NCBI GenBank assembly: GCA_011947345.1
Contig: JAAVTG010000057.1
Coordinates: forward strand, 372,001-436,000
Direction of reading: 5' to 3'
Length of the DNA stretch: 64,000 bases
Source of the DNA: Phytophthora quininea
Taxonomy: Eukaryota > Oomycota > Peronosporomycetes > Peronosporales > Peronosporaceae
Shown: one piece after another, positions 14,401 through 23,433 of the stretch
Layout: every line of letters begins with the position of its first letter
Position numbering within the stretch: the stretch's first letter is position 1
Notes under the pieces: model-generated
The model's input: only the letters and a program-made list of their open reading frames with translations
Database searches by the model: none
What the model was told of the DNA's origin: nothing
Program-made: the position numbers and the translations under genes

Positions 14401-14774
14401 TGTTGTTGCTTCCCAACAGACGACAGACCCGTCGTAAGTTTAGGTCGTTGCGGCTTGTGTTTCCGCTCGGGGCTGTGCAAAGTGCCTGGGAAGACTGGAA
14501 TCTTCTTGGGCGACGTGTACTCCTCGGCCGTCGTGAAAGTAAACTTGTGACCAGCCGACGTATCGGTCACAGCAGGAGTCGCCATGGGCGACTTGATAGC
14601 AGCTCTGGCTCCAGCCACCGCCTGCATCGGCTTGTTCGAAGGCAACGTGGCTCCAAAGCCAGAACCGCCATCAAACTCGAAGGTCGCGTCCAGCGTCAGG
14701 TCGTAAATGGTGTTGCCGTCCGCCGGCTTGGGCGACCGCGCCTTGGGCGACTTCATTTGCCGCCGATTCTCCAT
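2447..14774 (-). CDS. Axonemal (inner-arm type) dynein heavy chain
   Basis: An apparently intronless gene of about 4,110 codons for a ciliary motor heavy chain. Order on the minus strand: a short unique N-terminus (from 14774), tail and linker (about 14040-11150), AAA1 with GPAGTGKT (about 10380-10420), AAA2 with GEAGSGKS (about 9545-9575), AAA3 with GETGVGKS (about 8500-8525), AAA4 with GVGGSGRQS (about 7460-7490), stalk and microtubule-binding region (about 6830-5930), AAA5-6, then the C-terminal domain with FWLSGFFFPQGF and RAGTLSTTGHSTNF. The modest length suits a single-headed inner-arm chain of flagella. The frame breaks at 13 short homopolymers (G 2916-2919, T 5140-5144, T 5963-5967, T 6255-6256, T 6765-6767, T 6857-6859, G 7861-7863, G 8274-8275, G 11224-11227, G 12624-12627, T 13693-13696, C 14069-14071, C 14328-14331). 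Each is repaired by one added base (two at 6255), restoring conserved dynein sequence. An upstream in-frame ATG exists at 14897. Confidence 0.93.
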
Positions 14775-15026
14775 CCCGACAGGTCGCGATCCAGCGTCGA
14801 CAAAACACAATAGAGTTCTCCCAGCAAATACGCACAAAACCGATCCCCATGAAGAGTCACGCGAAAGAAAACATGCACTACGCAGCCGCGATGCCATTCA
14901 ACATGACAAAGGTTACTCTCCGTTGGACGCTGCGAGCCTTCTCCGCTCGTCCAGCTTGTCCCGGTTCAGCCTGGCCACAAACGAGTCGCGTTTCCAGCGC
15001 TATCACTCTGCTCTCTCTTGCTTTCA

Positions 15027-15419
15027 CTATGAAACGGGCTTGTAATGGGTCTCGGCCCTGGCGGCCCAGTCGGTCGTCGCTGCCTCGGAGAAGAACTGGT
15101 CCCACTCGCCCAGCGCCACCTGCTGGAAGCTGCGCGCGATGTTGGCGACCGAGTCGGGCCGCTCGTCGTCCTGGTTGAACTCGATGGCGTTGGCGAACAT
15201 GAGCAGCAGGTCCTCGCGGTACTCGGCCGGGTCTTGGTACTCGCCCGCGTTGAGCTTGATCCCCATCGTGCCCAGGTCCATCGGGTGCGTGATCACGTCG
15301 AAGTAGGTGGGCACGTTGAGCGCCACGGGGTCTACAGGCTCCAGGAACGGCCAGGCCAGCGCGTGGCGCGTCAGCTCCGCGTGGAGGCGAGCACATTTAG
15401 CCAGCTCCGCAGCTTTCAT
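15027..15419 (-). CDS. Small single-bromodomain protein
   Basis: This 130-residue protein is almost entirely one bromodomain. The ZA-loop region shows WPFLEPVDP, then the PMDLGTM motif, and the acetyl-lysine-binding Asn lies in FANAIEFN. Bromodomains read acetylated lysines on histones; nothing else is fused to it here, so its partners are unknown. GC content is higher than in the flanks. It is divergent from the TFIIIC-like gene, whose ATG is at 15519, so the two may share a promoter of about 100 bp. It lies just upstream of the dynein gene on the same strand. Confidence 0.85.
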   Translation of the reverse strand: MKAAELAKCARLHAELTRHALAWPFLEPVDPVALNVPTYFDVITHPMDLGTMGIKLNAGEYQDPAEYREDLLLMFANAIEFNQDDERPDSVANIARSFQQVALGEWDQFFSEAATTDWAARAETHYKPVS

Positions 15420-15518
15420 CTTCGCAGAACGCGGAAGGGTTAAATTAAAAATAACAGTAGCTTAACAATAACAATAATTTTAAAATAAAAATCGCTACTT
15501 TTTGCAGCAGTGGTCGGG

Positions 15519-18500
15519 ATGGAGCTGGACGAGTGGCGCGGCGAGGTCCCGCACGGCGAGCGCCTGCAGGATATCCATCTACAAGTGGGTGAAACAGATG
15601 CAGGAGATAAAGATCAAGATACTGACCATGTTCCAGCACCCAAAACCAAGAAGAAGGGCGCTAAAAGCAGAAAGAAGAAAGCTCAACCCGATACAGAACC
15701 GAATCCAGCCGCGGAAGTGGCCGATACGACGTCCAGGAAGGCAGATAGCAATACCAGCAATACCAAACCTACTACAGATGCCACGACAACGCTGGTGCTG
15801 CCTCCGTTCGCCAGCGAGTGCATGAACGATGGCCTGCAGATGGCGCTGAACGTCGGCGGGCCAGTGTGGGCCATGGACTGGCTGCCTGAGACCACTACGA
15901 TATCCTCAGAGGAGAATATCACCCCGACTAATCAGCTGAAAAGACTAAAGGACATCAGCTCGAGGCAGAGCTGTCCGAGGCAAGGAGAACAACCGAAACG
16001 AGGCTGAAGAGAAGGTTGTGGATACCAAGAATGCGCCGCTGGAGTGGAAATTCTTGGCATTATCGACCCACCCGCCGTGTCAAGTAGCTGACGGCAGGGT
16101 AGTGAAGCCCACACCTCCAGATCACTACTATGATGCACCGGAAGGCGCGCGGAATTTGGTGCAGATTTGGGCAGTGCCAGTGCATCCGAAGAAGGCCGCG
16201 GTGATTGATACGAAGAAGAAGGGAAAAAGGCAGCGAAGAAAGAGCCCGTGAAGCCCCGGATGGTGTACGCTATCGACCACGATTGCGGTGTCGCCTGGGA
16301 TATGCAGTGGTGTCCGTTGGTGAAGGATATGCCTGGGACGCAGAGTAGACAAAATGTTCTGGGTGTGCTGTCAGTGTGCTTTGGTGACGGCAGTGTGCGG
16401 ATATTTGAGGTGCCCAGTATTCCTCATGAGCGACTGAAAGCACAACTGCCCAAGAAGTCGAAAAGTATTGTGGAGAAGAACGTCCCGATTGTGGTCGCTA
16501 AGCTACCCCGTGTTCTACAACTGAGCGTGCAGTGGTCGCCATTTCATTGGAACTTGCTGCTGACAGGTGGATCCGATGGTGCGTAGATCGCGTTGAGAGT
16601 TTCTTTGTTGAATAGGATGCAGCTGCTGATTGTTTTTCGGCTGTATTGTAGGATCTGTATCGCTTTGGAACATTCAAACAGAAATTACTAGAAGCTCAGA
16701 CAACCAGCAAAATGAACCAGACGCTATCGAACCCCAGAGGAGGTACCAAGACGGTGAGTATACCTGCAGTAGTGTCTTATTCGATAGCGACTAATCGCTA
16801 TCCATTTTGTTTGTTTTGTTCTACAGCGGATACAATCGGAAAGCAGGACGCCTTTGACTGGGGGTGCGGATGGGTAGCAATCCGAGCTGTCGCCTGGTCG
16901 CCATTCGAAGAAAATCTATTTGCCACAACAGGAAATGTTCGTGCAAAGAGTCGATATGTGCTGCTTTCTACTTCAGTATGGTAAACATTTTCGTGATAAC
17001 CTTGCAGGATTCAGTGTTCAAGGTTTGGGATGTTCGAGAACCACGGTTGTGTCTTCGATCTCATCGAATACGATCTACGTGGGGCTCGCACTGCAATGGT
17101 TGGACCAGACGTCCATCCAGATATCCGGAGACCAAGGATCCATCTATGTGTACGATATCCTGGTACGATATAATTCTTCAGAGTGTTCTCCGCCTTGGAA
17201 GTCTTCGTTCTAACCGTTGTGGTGGCATTGATAACAGAGTGGCAGCTATCAGAAATTGCATTACCACCCTCAGATTGATTCGCCGGTATGGGATCTGCAG
17301 TTCGGTCGACGGGGATCTATGCCATTGCTGGTTTCGTCATGCGCGTCTGGCAGCATACGCGCTGCTCCAGCCAGAAAGCTGTACCGTGCACCCCAAAACT
17401 CTGTAGAGATATGCCGTCTGAGCGGCTCGAAGGCCGCCTCGGTGGAGCAGCAGTTCAAGTCTCTCACTGTTTCGTTTGAGAAAACCTCCATTGTGGGTCC
17501 TGAGGAGACAGTCGGCACAGGAACGCGCGAGTTTTGCGAGCGAGACGCTGCTTTGCATCGTCTCCGTATTACATCAACTGCCGCCGGTGTTTACCCGTGC
17601 TATTTGGCTGCGGCCGGCCACGCTGGTCTTGTGGTCATATTAGAATTGCAAGGTGTCCTCGACGATCTGATTGATACATATTTTCTGCCTCCCAAGAGAC
17701 GAAAAGGAAAGAGGTTGTTCGCTCCAATTGGCGGTCATGGGCCAAAGAAATCTCCTACTAGCAATGGTGTAGCAACAGGAGCTGGACGGAGGTCACGTAC
17801 ACTTGGGAGCTTTGCCAAGGCGAAAGGGATGCGTACTACTTTGAAGAAGTACACGAAAGGAACCAAGGGCAAGGCGAAGCTTTCCCAGGCAAAAAGAAAG
17901 CATTCATAAACGACGATGAAGATGTCGAAGTGGATGGTGCGAATGATGAAGAGGAAGAACCTGAGTTCAACGAAGACGATGAAGACGAGGCGTCTGAGTC
18001 CGATCTATCTCTTGAGGACAACTCGGAAGATGATGCCGTCAGTGCATCAGACAATGACTCTGAAGCTACAGAGGCGAATGCGACAGAGACAAATCAGGAG
18101 GAATCGCGTCTACGGGCAGAATATCAATTGGACTTGTCCGAGGAAGACGCAATTCTCCTTGCCATTCAGATGTCGCAAGCAGAGGCTGACAACAAAGAAT
18201 CTGCCTCAAGTTCGTCTACGAAAACTAGTGCGTCGACCAATACATCGGCCGGGCCGGAAAACAAGAAGCCTGCCAGACGTTCCAAGGCCGAATCTTCGGC
18301 AACTGCTAGCAATCCATCGGCCGAGCTGGAAAACAAGAAGCCTGCCAGACGTTCCAAGGCCGAATCTTCGGCAACTGCTAGCAATCCATCGGCCGAGCTG
18401 GAAAACAAGAAGCCTGCCAGACGTTCCAAGGCCGAATCTTCGGCAACTGCTAGCAATACATCGACCGAGCTGGAAAACAAGAAGCCTGCTAGGCCCTCTA

Positions 18501-18817
18501 AGGCGGAGGCTCCAGCAGCTACTAGCAATACATCGGCCGAGCCGGAAGTTAAGAAGCCGGTCAGGTGTTGTAAGGCTGAAGCTCCGGCAGCTACTGGCAA
18601 TAAGAAGCGCAGGGAGCGGACCGGTAGTAGCTCTGCTACGACTAACAGTACACCAGCCAAGCGCCCCAGGGCTAAAGCTCCTGCAGGCGGGGCAGCTACT
18701 AAAAAGCGCAGGACAGCACCAACTCCACGCGGTCGACGGAGGGCCAACGCAGGTAACAATCTCTCTGAAGAAGATGCGCTAGCTCTAGCTCTGCAAATAT
18801 CTGCGATAGAGTACTAG
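15519..18817 (+). CDS. TFIIIC-like WD40 subunit (GTF3C2/TFC6 type) with UIM-like C-terminus
   Basis: The domain order matches the TFIIIC WD40 subunit that helps recruit RNA polymerase III. It has a Lys-rich N-terminus, then GGPVWAMDW, AWDMQWCPL, GDGSVRIFEVP, QWSPFHWNLLLTGG, GSVSLWNI, AWSPFEENLFATTG and FKVWDVREP, followed by a basic linker and an acidic tail. The tail has 24-residue tandem repeats and two UIM-like helices (EEDAILLAIQMSQAE at about 18141-18185 and EEDALALALQIS near the end). Splice sites are clear at 16579-16651, 16754-16826 and 17163-17237, with another intron starting after ACAGGAAAT (about 16938) and ending at TTGCAG (about 17010). The ATG at 15519 is preferred because the longer frame begins with GTG. 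Homopolymer breaks occur near 15943, 15977, 16225, 17042 and 17892. Ubiquitin binding by the tail is inference. Confidence 0.75.
18239..18598 (+). repeat. 72-nt in-frame tandem repeats (24 residues)
   Basis: Five tandem units of 72 nt lie inside the TFIIIC-like tail. The core AENKKPARRSKAE-like unit recurs at fixed spacing: the AAAACAAG anchors sit at 18258, 18330 and 18402. The first three units are almost identical at the DNA level and the last two are diverged, suggesting recent expansion from the 5' side. All units keep the reading frame. Confidence 0.9.
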
Positions 18818-18894
18818 CTGCGTTTTAAGTAGTTCGTTTCGTTGCAATATCCCTTTGTAAACTTGACGATATGTTCGCGCTACTGGGGAACTGT

Positions 18895-19529
18895 AGCTGT
18901 GTGATCTCCATCTCGCCAAAGCACACCGTGCACTCTTGTAGAATGTCCTGCCAGTCAAACACACACAGCACGTGTCAGTATTTCTTGGTCACCTCGCCGA
19001 ACAGCCTCATCATGCTTACTGCGTTGTGCTCGGCCCGGTCCGCGATGCTGGGGAAGTACTGCTCGATCGCCTCCACTGCCTTCTCATCCGTCTAGCCACA
19101 CAGCAACACCAATAGATACACAAGTCAAAGCAACACCACGAGCTAAAAACCATGATCCAACGCCCTTACCACCAACATCGTCGGCTGGAACTGCACGCCA
19201 TCGCCTTCCAGTCGACACAGCTCTCCGCCAGTCTTCCTCACTACCAGCTCCACCTCCTTCTCCTTGGCAAAGTGCAGCACTGTCAACCGATACTCCTGAT
19301 ACCCTCCGTCAGGACAGTGCACACTGAGCAACCACAACAAACAAACAGCTGAGACCATCCACACCACTAGCACTTTCACCTTTCTACCAACGCACCAGTC
19401 GTCCACCGGCACTTCCTCCCCCACCAACCCGAGCTGCGTCCGACTCGACCCGCACACAAAGTAGCCTTGGAACCAGCTCCCGTCGCTCGGGAAGCACAGC
19501 GCCGTCCACCCAGAGCCCGAGAACGTCAT
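18895..19529 (-). pseudogene. Truncated copy of the hypothetical protein at 22682-23330
   Basis: The reading frame and splice sites are those of the right-arm gene, starting at the ATG at 19529. The duplication edge at 18895 replaces the last few codons: after EITQL the copy runs into unrelated sequence instead of the EFT stop. It could still yield a near-full-length product with a different tail, so 'pseudogene' is a cautious call. It is divergent from the GNAT copy at 19554, as in the right arm. Confidence 0.65.
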
Positions 19530-19927
19530 TGCAGCGTCTCTTGTCATCAATCAATGGAGTTGCGCTGCCTGTCGGGCGATGCGGCGCTCGTTCGCGCCGT
19601 GCAGAAGCTCAATCTGGGGTGCTACCCGTGCAGCCTCCGTCCTTCTGCTACCGTCGAGCCGAGCGCGATGACACCCGCCTGTCCTGGGCTCTTCTGCAGG
19701 ACAACGTCGTGTGTGGAGCTGCGATCGCAGAGCTGGAGACGCAGCGGGACGGACAGAAGACGGTGCAGCTGCGCACGCTGGTGACGGCCACGCAGTTCCG
19801 CCGTCAAGGAGTCGCTCGGCAGTTGGTGACGCAGGTGATCCAGCAAGCCAAGGGATTGGGCCAGGACGTGGCGGTGGTGAGTCTGCACGTACACGCAGAC
19901 AACGACGACGGACTGGAGTTCTACAGC
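18895..19927 (+). repeat. Left arm of a 1.03-kb inverted duplication
   Basis: This arm is the near-identical reverse complement of 22286-23317. Both edges are sharp: identity begins at AGCTGTGTGATCTCC (18895) and stops within GTTCTACA (19927). The arm contains the 5' parts of two divergent genes, truncated at both ends relative to the right arm. Only a handful of substitutions and about one indel separate the arms, so the duplication is recent or is homogenised by gene conversion. Confidence 0.93.
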
Positions 19928-20005
19928 TTGCAGATCGTTGTGATGTTCCTGAAACGTCATGTAGACTCATTCGAAGAGTGTAAAAACTACATCGGATCCT
20001 CATGA
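19554..20005 (+). pseudogene. Truncated GNAT acetyltransferase copy
   Basis: This copy is nearly identical to the GNAT gene at 22191-22657 up to NDDGLEFY, where the duplication ends at 19927. The frame then reads unrelated sequence to a stop at 20003-20005. The lost part is the final beta-strand/helix region of the GNAT fold, so catalysis is unlikely. It has substitutions relative to the intact copy, for example an Asp-to-Asn change in the LLQDD segment. It shares the frame break at the GGGG run 19616-19619 with the other copy. Confidence 0.8.
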
Positions 20006-20169
20006 TAACTACAACTCAATGAGTTATCGATCCCAGTTCAAAACGTCACTGTGATGTTGCCCGCATTAAAGAGTGGCAGCCACGCAAATGCCGATCCCAA
20101 GAACTTCCTTGTTTTCTACTTGCCGCTCACTCCGTGTGGCTTGGTGACCGTCATGGAGTAGCGACAGTC

Positions 20170-20176
20170 TCATTTG
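20170..20176 (+). promoter_or_regulatory. Possible oomycete initiator (TCATTTG) upstream of the effector-like gene
   Basis: TCATTTG resembles the oomycete Inr consensus (YCAYTYY) and lies about 32 bases upstream of the ATG at 20208, a typical distance. A seven-base match can easily occur by chance. Confidence 0.25.
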
Positions 20177-20207
20177 AGAATTCACCGCCACGGTCACAAT
20201 ATCTGCG

Positions 20208-20618
20208 ATGCGTCTCAATGTGATCTTGCTGTTTCTTGTGTCTTCTTGTGCTGTCTGTCTCGACGCTGTCTTTGCTCGGGACACGACGATGGCGCTCAGG
20301 TTTAAAGCTACAGCTCCAAGCAGCATCAACCAGCAAATTCAGGACGAAGACTGAGGAACCAGGTCCCTGAGAGTAGTCGACACGACCGATGAGGAGGCCG
20401 ACCATGAAGAAGAGCGAGGGCTGAATCTCCTATTCACGTCCCGCAAGGCGAGACACAGACAGTTTGAGAAATGGGTCCAACGCGGTGTTTCGTCAACTAC
20501 CGTGCATGGCATCCTCGGCCTCGGACGTAAGCCCGGACTGTGGGGAAAGCTCACCAAGCGCCAGAGGGTCAAGATCCACCAGAGCTACAACAACTACTTG
20601 ATCGGCAGGGGCATGTAG
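20208..20618 (+). pseudogene. RXLR-EER effector-like gene with an in-frame stop
   Basis: The frame from the ATG at 20208 begins with a hydrophobic signal peptide (about 24 residues, ending near AVFA). The same frame later shows RSLR (codons 52-55, 20361-20372) and EER (codons 68-70, 20409-20417). It ends after a C-terminal region with an FEKW...GxSxxxV pattern resembling a WY-type helix, with TAG at 20616-20618. RXLR-EER proteins are secreted effectors delivered into host cells by Peronosporales. An in-frame TGA at 20352-20354 (codon 49) separates the signal peptide from the RXLR motif, so no full-length product is expected. All parts lie in one frame, unlike the homopolymer frame breaks elsewhere, so the stop could be a true mutation. 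The gene sits in the spacer of the inverted duplication. Confidence 0.75.
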
Positions 20619-20862
20619 GAGTGACCTGCTGATGATCAGCAAACTTCTCAAGATTTTGGTGAATACATACCCCTGCCATGATGGTCTGACCAAGTTTTTG
20701 CTTTCCTGATAGCGCTTCTCCCATGAACAAAGTCATTTTGGCATCGACAGTATGCTTACCACGGTCTCACCGCCGGAATGCTTACCTCCGTTTTTAAGAT
20801 GGCTACATTTTCATCTTTGTCCACTGCGTCCGCCATTTGCCAATCCTGCGTCCGCTGTCACC

Positions 20863-22159
20863 ATGGCTTGTGTCCACTCGGCCGTAGAAGCTCGGGACGT
20901 GCCCGTGGTATCCTATGAGGCGCTTACGCTCAAGAAAGACCTGTCTGCCGTCATCGAGGAGGCTTTCGGCTACGAAGGCATGGGTATTCTCGTAGTGAGC
21001 GGCGTGCCGGAGCTGGAGAACAAGCGCAGCGACCTGCTGCCGTTGGCCTTCAAGTTCGCCAACCTCCCGGACGAGATCAAAGCCAAGTGCGAGCTTCCTG
21101 AGGCCTTTTACAGCCTCGGGTGGAGCCACGGCAAGGAGAATCTGCAGGGCAAGCCAGACGTGGCCAAGGGGTCCTACTACAACAACCCAGAGACCAACGA
21201 CCTGGCAAGAGGAAACCGGCAGCTCATTGTCAAGTACCCGTCCTTCTACCACCCCAATATCTGGCCGGAAGGTGAGGATGCTAAAGCATGGAGGCGGTTG
21301 CAAAGTATTTGATGAAATATTTATTTTGTAGAACTGCCGGAGCTGGAGAAGGCCTTCATGAAGCTCGGCCAGCTGATTGTCGACACGGGCGTCTTGGTCG
21401 CTCACCAGTGCGACAAGTTGGTGGAGGTGAGAGCAGCAACTACTGCCAGCATAGTGAGATGGGTTCCTGATAACTACTGTGTGGCTTTGATGCAGTCGAA
21501 ATGCAAAGGATACGAGCGAGGCAAGTTGCATCGCATTATCAGCACGGGGAAGAGTTCCAAGGCCAGGTAAGTCTGTTGCATACTTGTTGCAATGTCCAGG
21601 GCCCTCATCGACTTTACGTAGGCTGCTGCACTACTACGCCCTGTCGGAGCAGCAGATTGCAGCGCAGCAAGAAGCGACGACGCTGGAGGACTCGTTCGCT
21701 TGGTGTGGCTGGCACAATGACCACGGAGCGCTTACGGGACTCGTGCAGGCCATGTTCACGGACAGCTCGGGCGCTGCAGTGGCCAACCCAGACCCAGCCG
21801 CGGGGCTGTACGTCAAGAACCGCCGCGACGAGATCCTCAAGGCCAATATCCCTCCAGGCCACTTAGTCTATCAGATCGGCGAGACGTCCCAGATCCTGTC
21901 AGGTGGAGCGTTGCAGGCCACTCCGCACGCTGTTCGTGGACCGCAAGTCACGGGCGTCAACCGCGAGACACTCGCCGTCTTCATGCAACCGCTACCCGAA
22001 GAGAAAATGAGTGTCCCCAGTGGTGACGACGCCAAGGACCCAGTCGAAGCTGCCAAGACCGAGAACTTGCCCAAGGGAGTTCCGCCGCTGCTTTCTCGTT
22101 GGAACAACGACATGAACTACGACGAGTTCACACAGGCCACTTTCAAGGCCTACTACTGA
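20863..22159 (+). CDS. 2-oxoglutarate/Fe(II)-dependent dioxygenase (isopenicillin N synthase-like)
   Basis: Four exons encode an oxygenase of the 2OG-Fe(II)/IPNS-like superfamily. The N-terminal DIOX_N region runs from DVPVVSYEAL through KFANLPDEIK. The iron-binding His-x-Asp is in WHNDHGALTGL, and the distal His with the 2OG-binding Arg is in ATPHAVRGP. Introns are 21272-21331, 21427-21495 and 21567-21621, all GT-AG and in phase. The ATG at 20863 has an ACC context and starts the conserved region, so I prefer it to the upstream in-frame ATG. No frame break is needed. Substrate is unknown; relatives oxidise small molecules. It lies between the two inverted arms and is the only single-copy intact gene there. 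Confidence 0.88.
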
Positions 22160-22190
22160 AGGTTGTATTTGCCAGTCTCAATCCCAAAAG

Positions 22191-22657
22191 CTACTGCAGT
22201 GAGTACTGCATCACGAACGCAGTCTTCGGCTCCAAACGACGGTAGTAGTCGTCGATCCTGGCAGTCTCCGTAAACCCCACTGCCTTGTAGAACGCCAGTC
22301 CGTCGTCGTTGCCTGCGTGTACGTGCAGACTCACCACCGCCACGTCCTGGCCCAATCCCTTGGCTTGCTGGATCACCTGCGTCACCAACTGCCGAGCGAC
22401 TCCTTGACGGCGGAACTGCGTGGCCGTCACCAGCGTGCGCAGCTGCACCGTCTTCTGTCCGTCCCGCTGCGTCTCCAGCTCTGCGATCGCAGCTCCACAC
22501 ACGACGTCGTCCTGCAGCAGAGCCCAGGACAGGCGGGTGTCATCGCGCTCGGCTCGACGGTAGCAGAAGGACGGAGGCTGCACGGGTAGCACCCCAGATT
22601 GAGCTTCTGCACGGCGCGAACGAGCGCCGCATCGCCCGACAGGCAGCGCAACTCCAT
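22191..22657 (-). CDS. GNAT-family N-acetyltransferase
   Basis: A protein of about 155 residues with a complete GNAT fold. VQLRTLVTATQFRRQGVARQLV contains the acetyl-CoA-binding (Q/R)xxGx(G/A) motif as RRQGVA. AVVSLHVHAGNDDGLAFYKAVGF matches the typical motif B region, with the conserved AxxFYxxxGF element. The substrate is unknown. The ATG at 22657 is chosen because MELRCLSGDAAL precedes the fold. A frame break at the CCCC run 22592-22595 (plus strand) joins on adding one base. The start codon is only 24 bases from that of the divergent neighbour at 22682. Confidence 0.85.
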
Positions 22658-23317
22658 TGATTGATGACAAGAGACGCTGCAATGACGTTCTCGGGCTCTG
22701 GGTGGACGGCGCTGTGCTTCCCGAGCGACGGGAGCTGGTTCCAAGGCTACTTTGTGTGCGGGTCGAGTCGGACGCAGCTCGGGTTGGTGGGGGAGGAAGT
22801 GCCGGTGGACGACTGGTGCGTTGGTAGAAAGGTGAAAGTGCTAGTGGTGTGGATGGTCTCAGCTGTTTGTTTGTTGTGGTTGTTCAGTGTGCACTGTCCT
22901 GACGGAGGGTATCAGGAGTATCGGTTGACAGTGCTGCACTTTGCCAAGGAGAAGGAGGTGGAGCTGGTAGTGAGGAAGACTGGCGGAGAGCTGTGTCGAC
23001 TGGAAGGCGATGGCGTGCAGTTCCAGCCGACGATGTTGGTGGTAAGGGCGTTGGATCATGGTTTTTAGCTCGTGGTGTTGCTTTGACTTGTGTATCTATT
23101 GGTGTTGCTGTGTGGCTAGACGGATGAGAAGGCAGTGGAGGCGATCGAGCAGTACTTCCCCAGCATCGCGGACCGGGCCGAGCACAACGCAGTAAGCATG
23201 ATGAGGCTGTTCGGCGAGGTGACCAAGAAATACTGACACGTTCTGTGTGTGTTTTGACTGGCAGGACATTCTACAAGAGTGCACGGTGTGCTTTGGCGAG
23301 ATGGAGATCACACAGCT
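22286..23317 (-). repeat. Right arm of the 1.03-kb inverted duplication
   Basis: Reverse complement of 18895-19927. This arm continues at both ends into complete genes (the GNAT C-terminus below 22286 and the hypothetical protein's stop above 23317), so it is probably the parental copy. The arms are 2,358 bases apart. Confidence 0.93.
22658..22681. promoter_or_regulatory. 24-bp bidirectional start region between GNAT and hypothetical gene
   Basis: Only 24 bases separate the two divergent ATGs (22657 minus, 22682 plus). The 5' leaders must therefore overlap each other's coding sequence, or the promoters lie inside the genes. The same arrangement was copied into the left arm (19530-19553). Confidence 0.5.
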
Positions 23318-23330
23318 TGAGTTCACTTAG
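22682..23330 (+). CDS. Conserved-looking hypothetical protein, multi-exon
   Basis: I do not recognise the family. The first exon starts MTFSGSGWTALCFPSDG and is followed by a region rich in beta-strand-like alternation (EYRLTVLHFAKEKEVELVVRK). Clear introns are 23042-23119 and 23192-23264. A third may lie around 22824-22888, but the frame is open through it, so that one is uncertain. The last exon ends DILQECTVCFGEME...EFT; the CxxC is isolated and no zinc domain is evident. It shares a 24-base intergenic gap with the GNAT gene, suggesting co-regulation. Confidence 0.65.
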
Positions 23331-23433
23331 TCGCAAGTTCATAACATTGACGTGTATTCATGCATCTAATAGCCCCTCTGCGGGTCGCTTGATCACTTTG
23401 TTGGTACACTCACACTTCCCATCTAATAGCTTA

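Noticed and set aside
2447..14774. Programmed ribosomal frameshifting as the cause of the dynein frame breaks
   Set aside because: Too many sites, no consistent slippery heptamer, and the same pattern occurs in unrelated genes; a homopolymer error is simpler.
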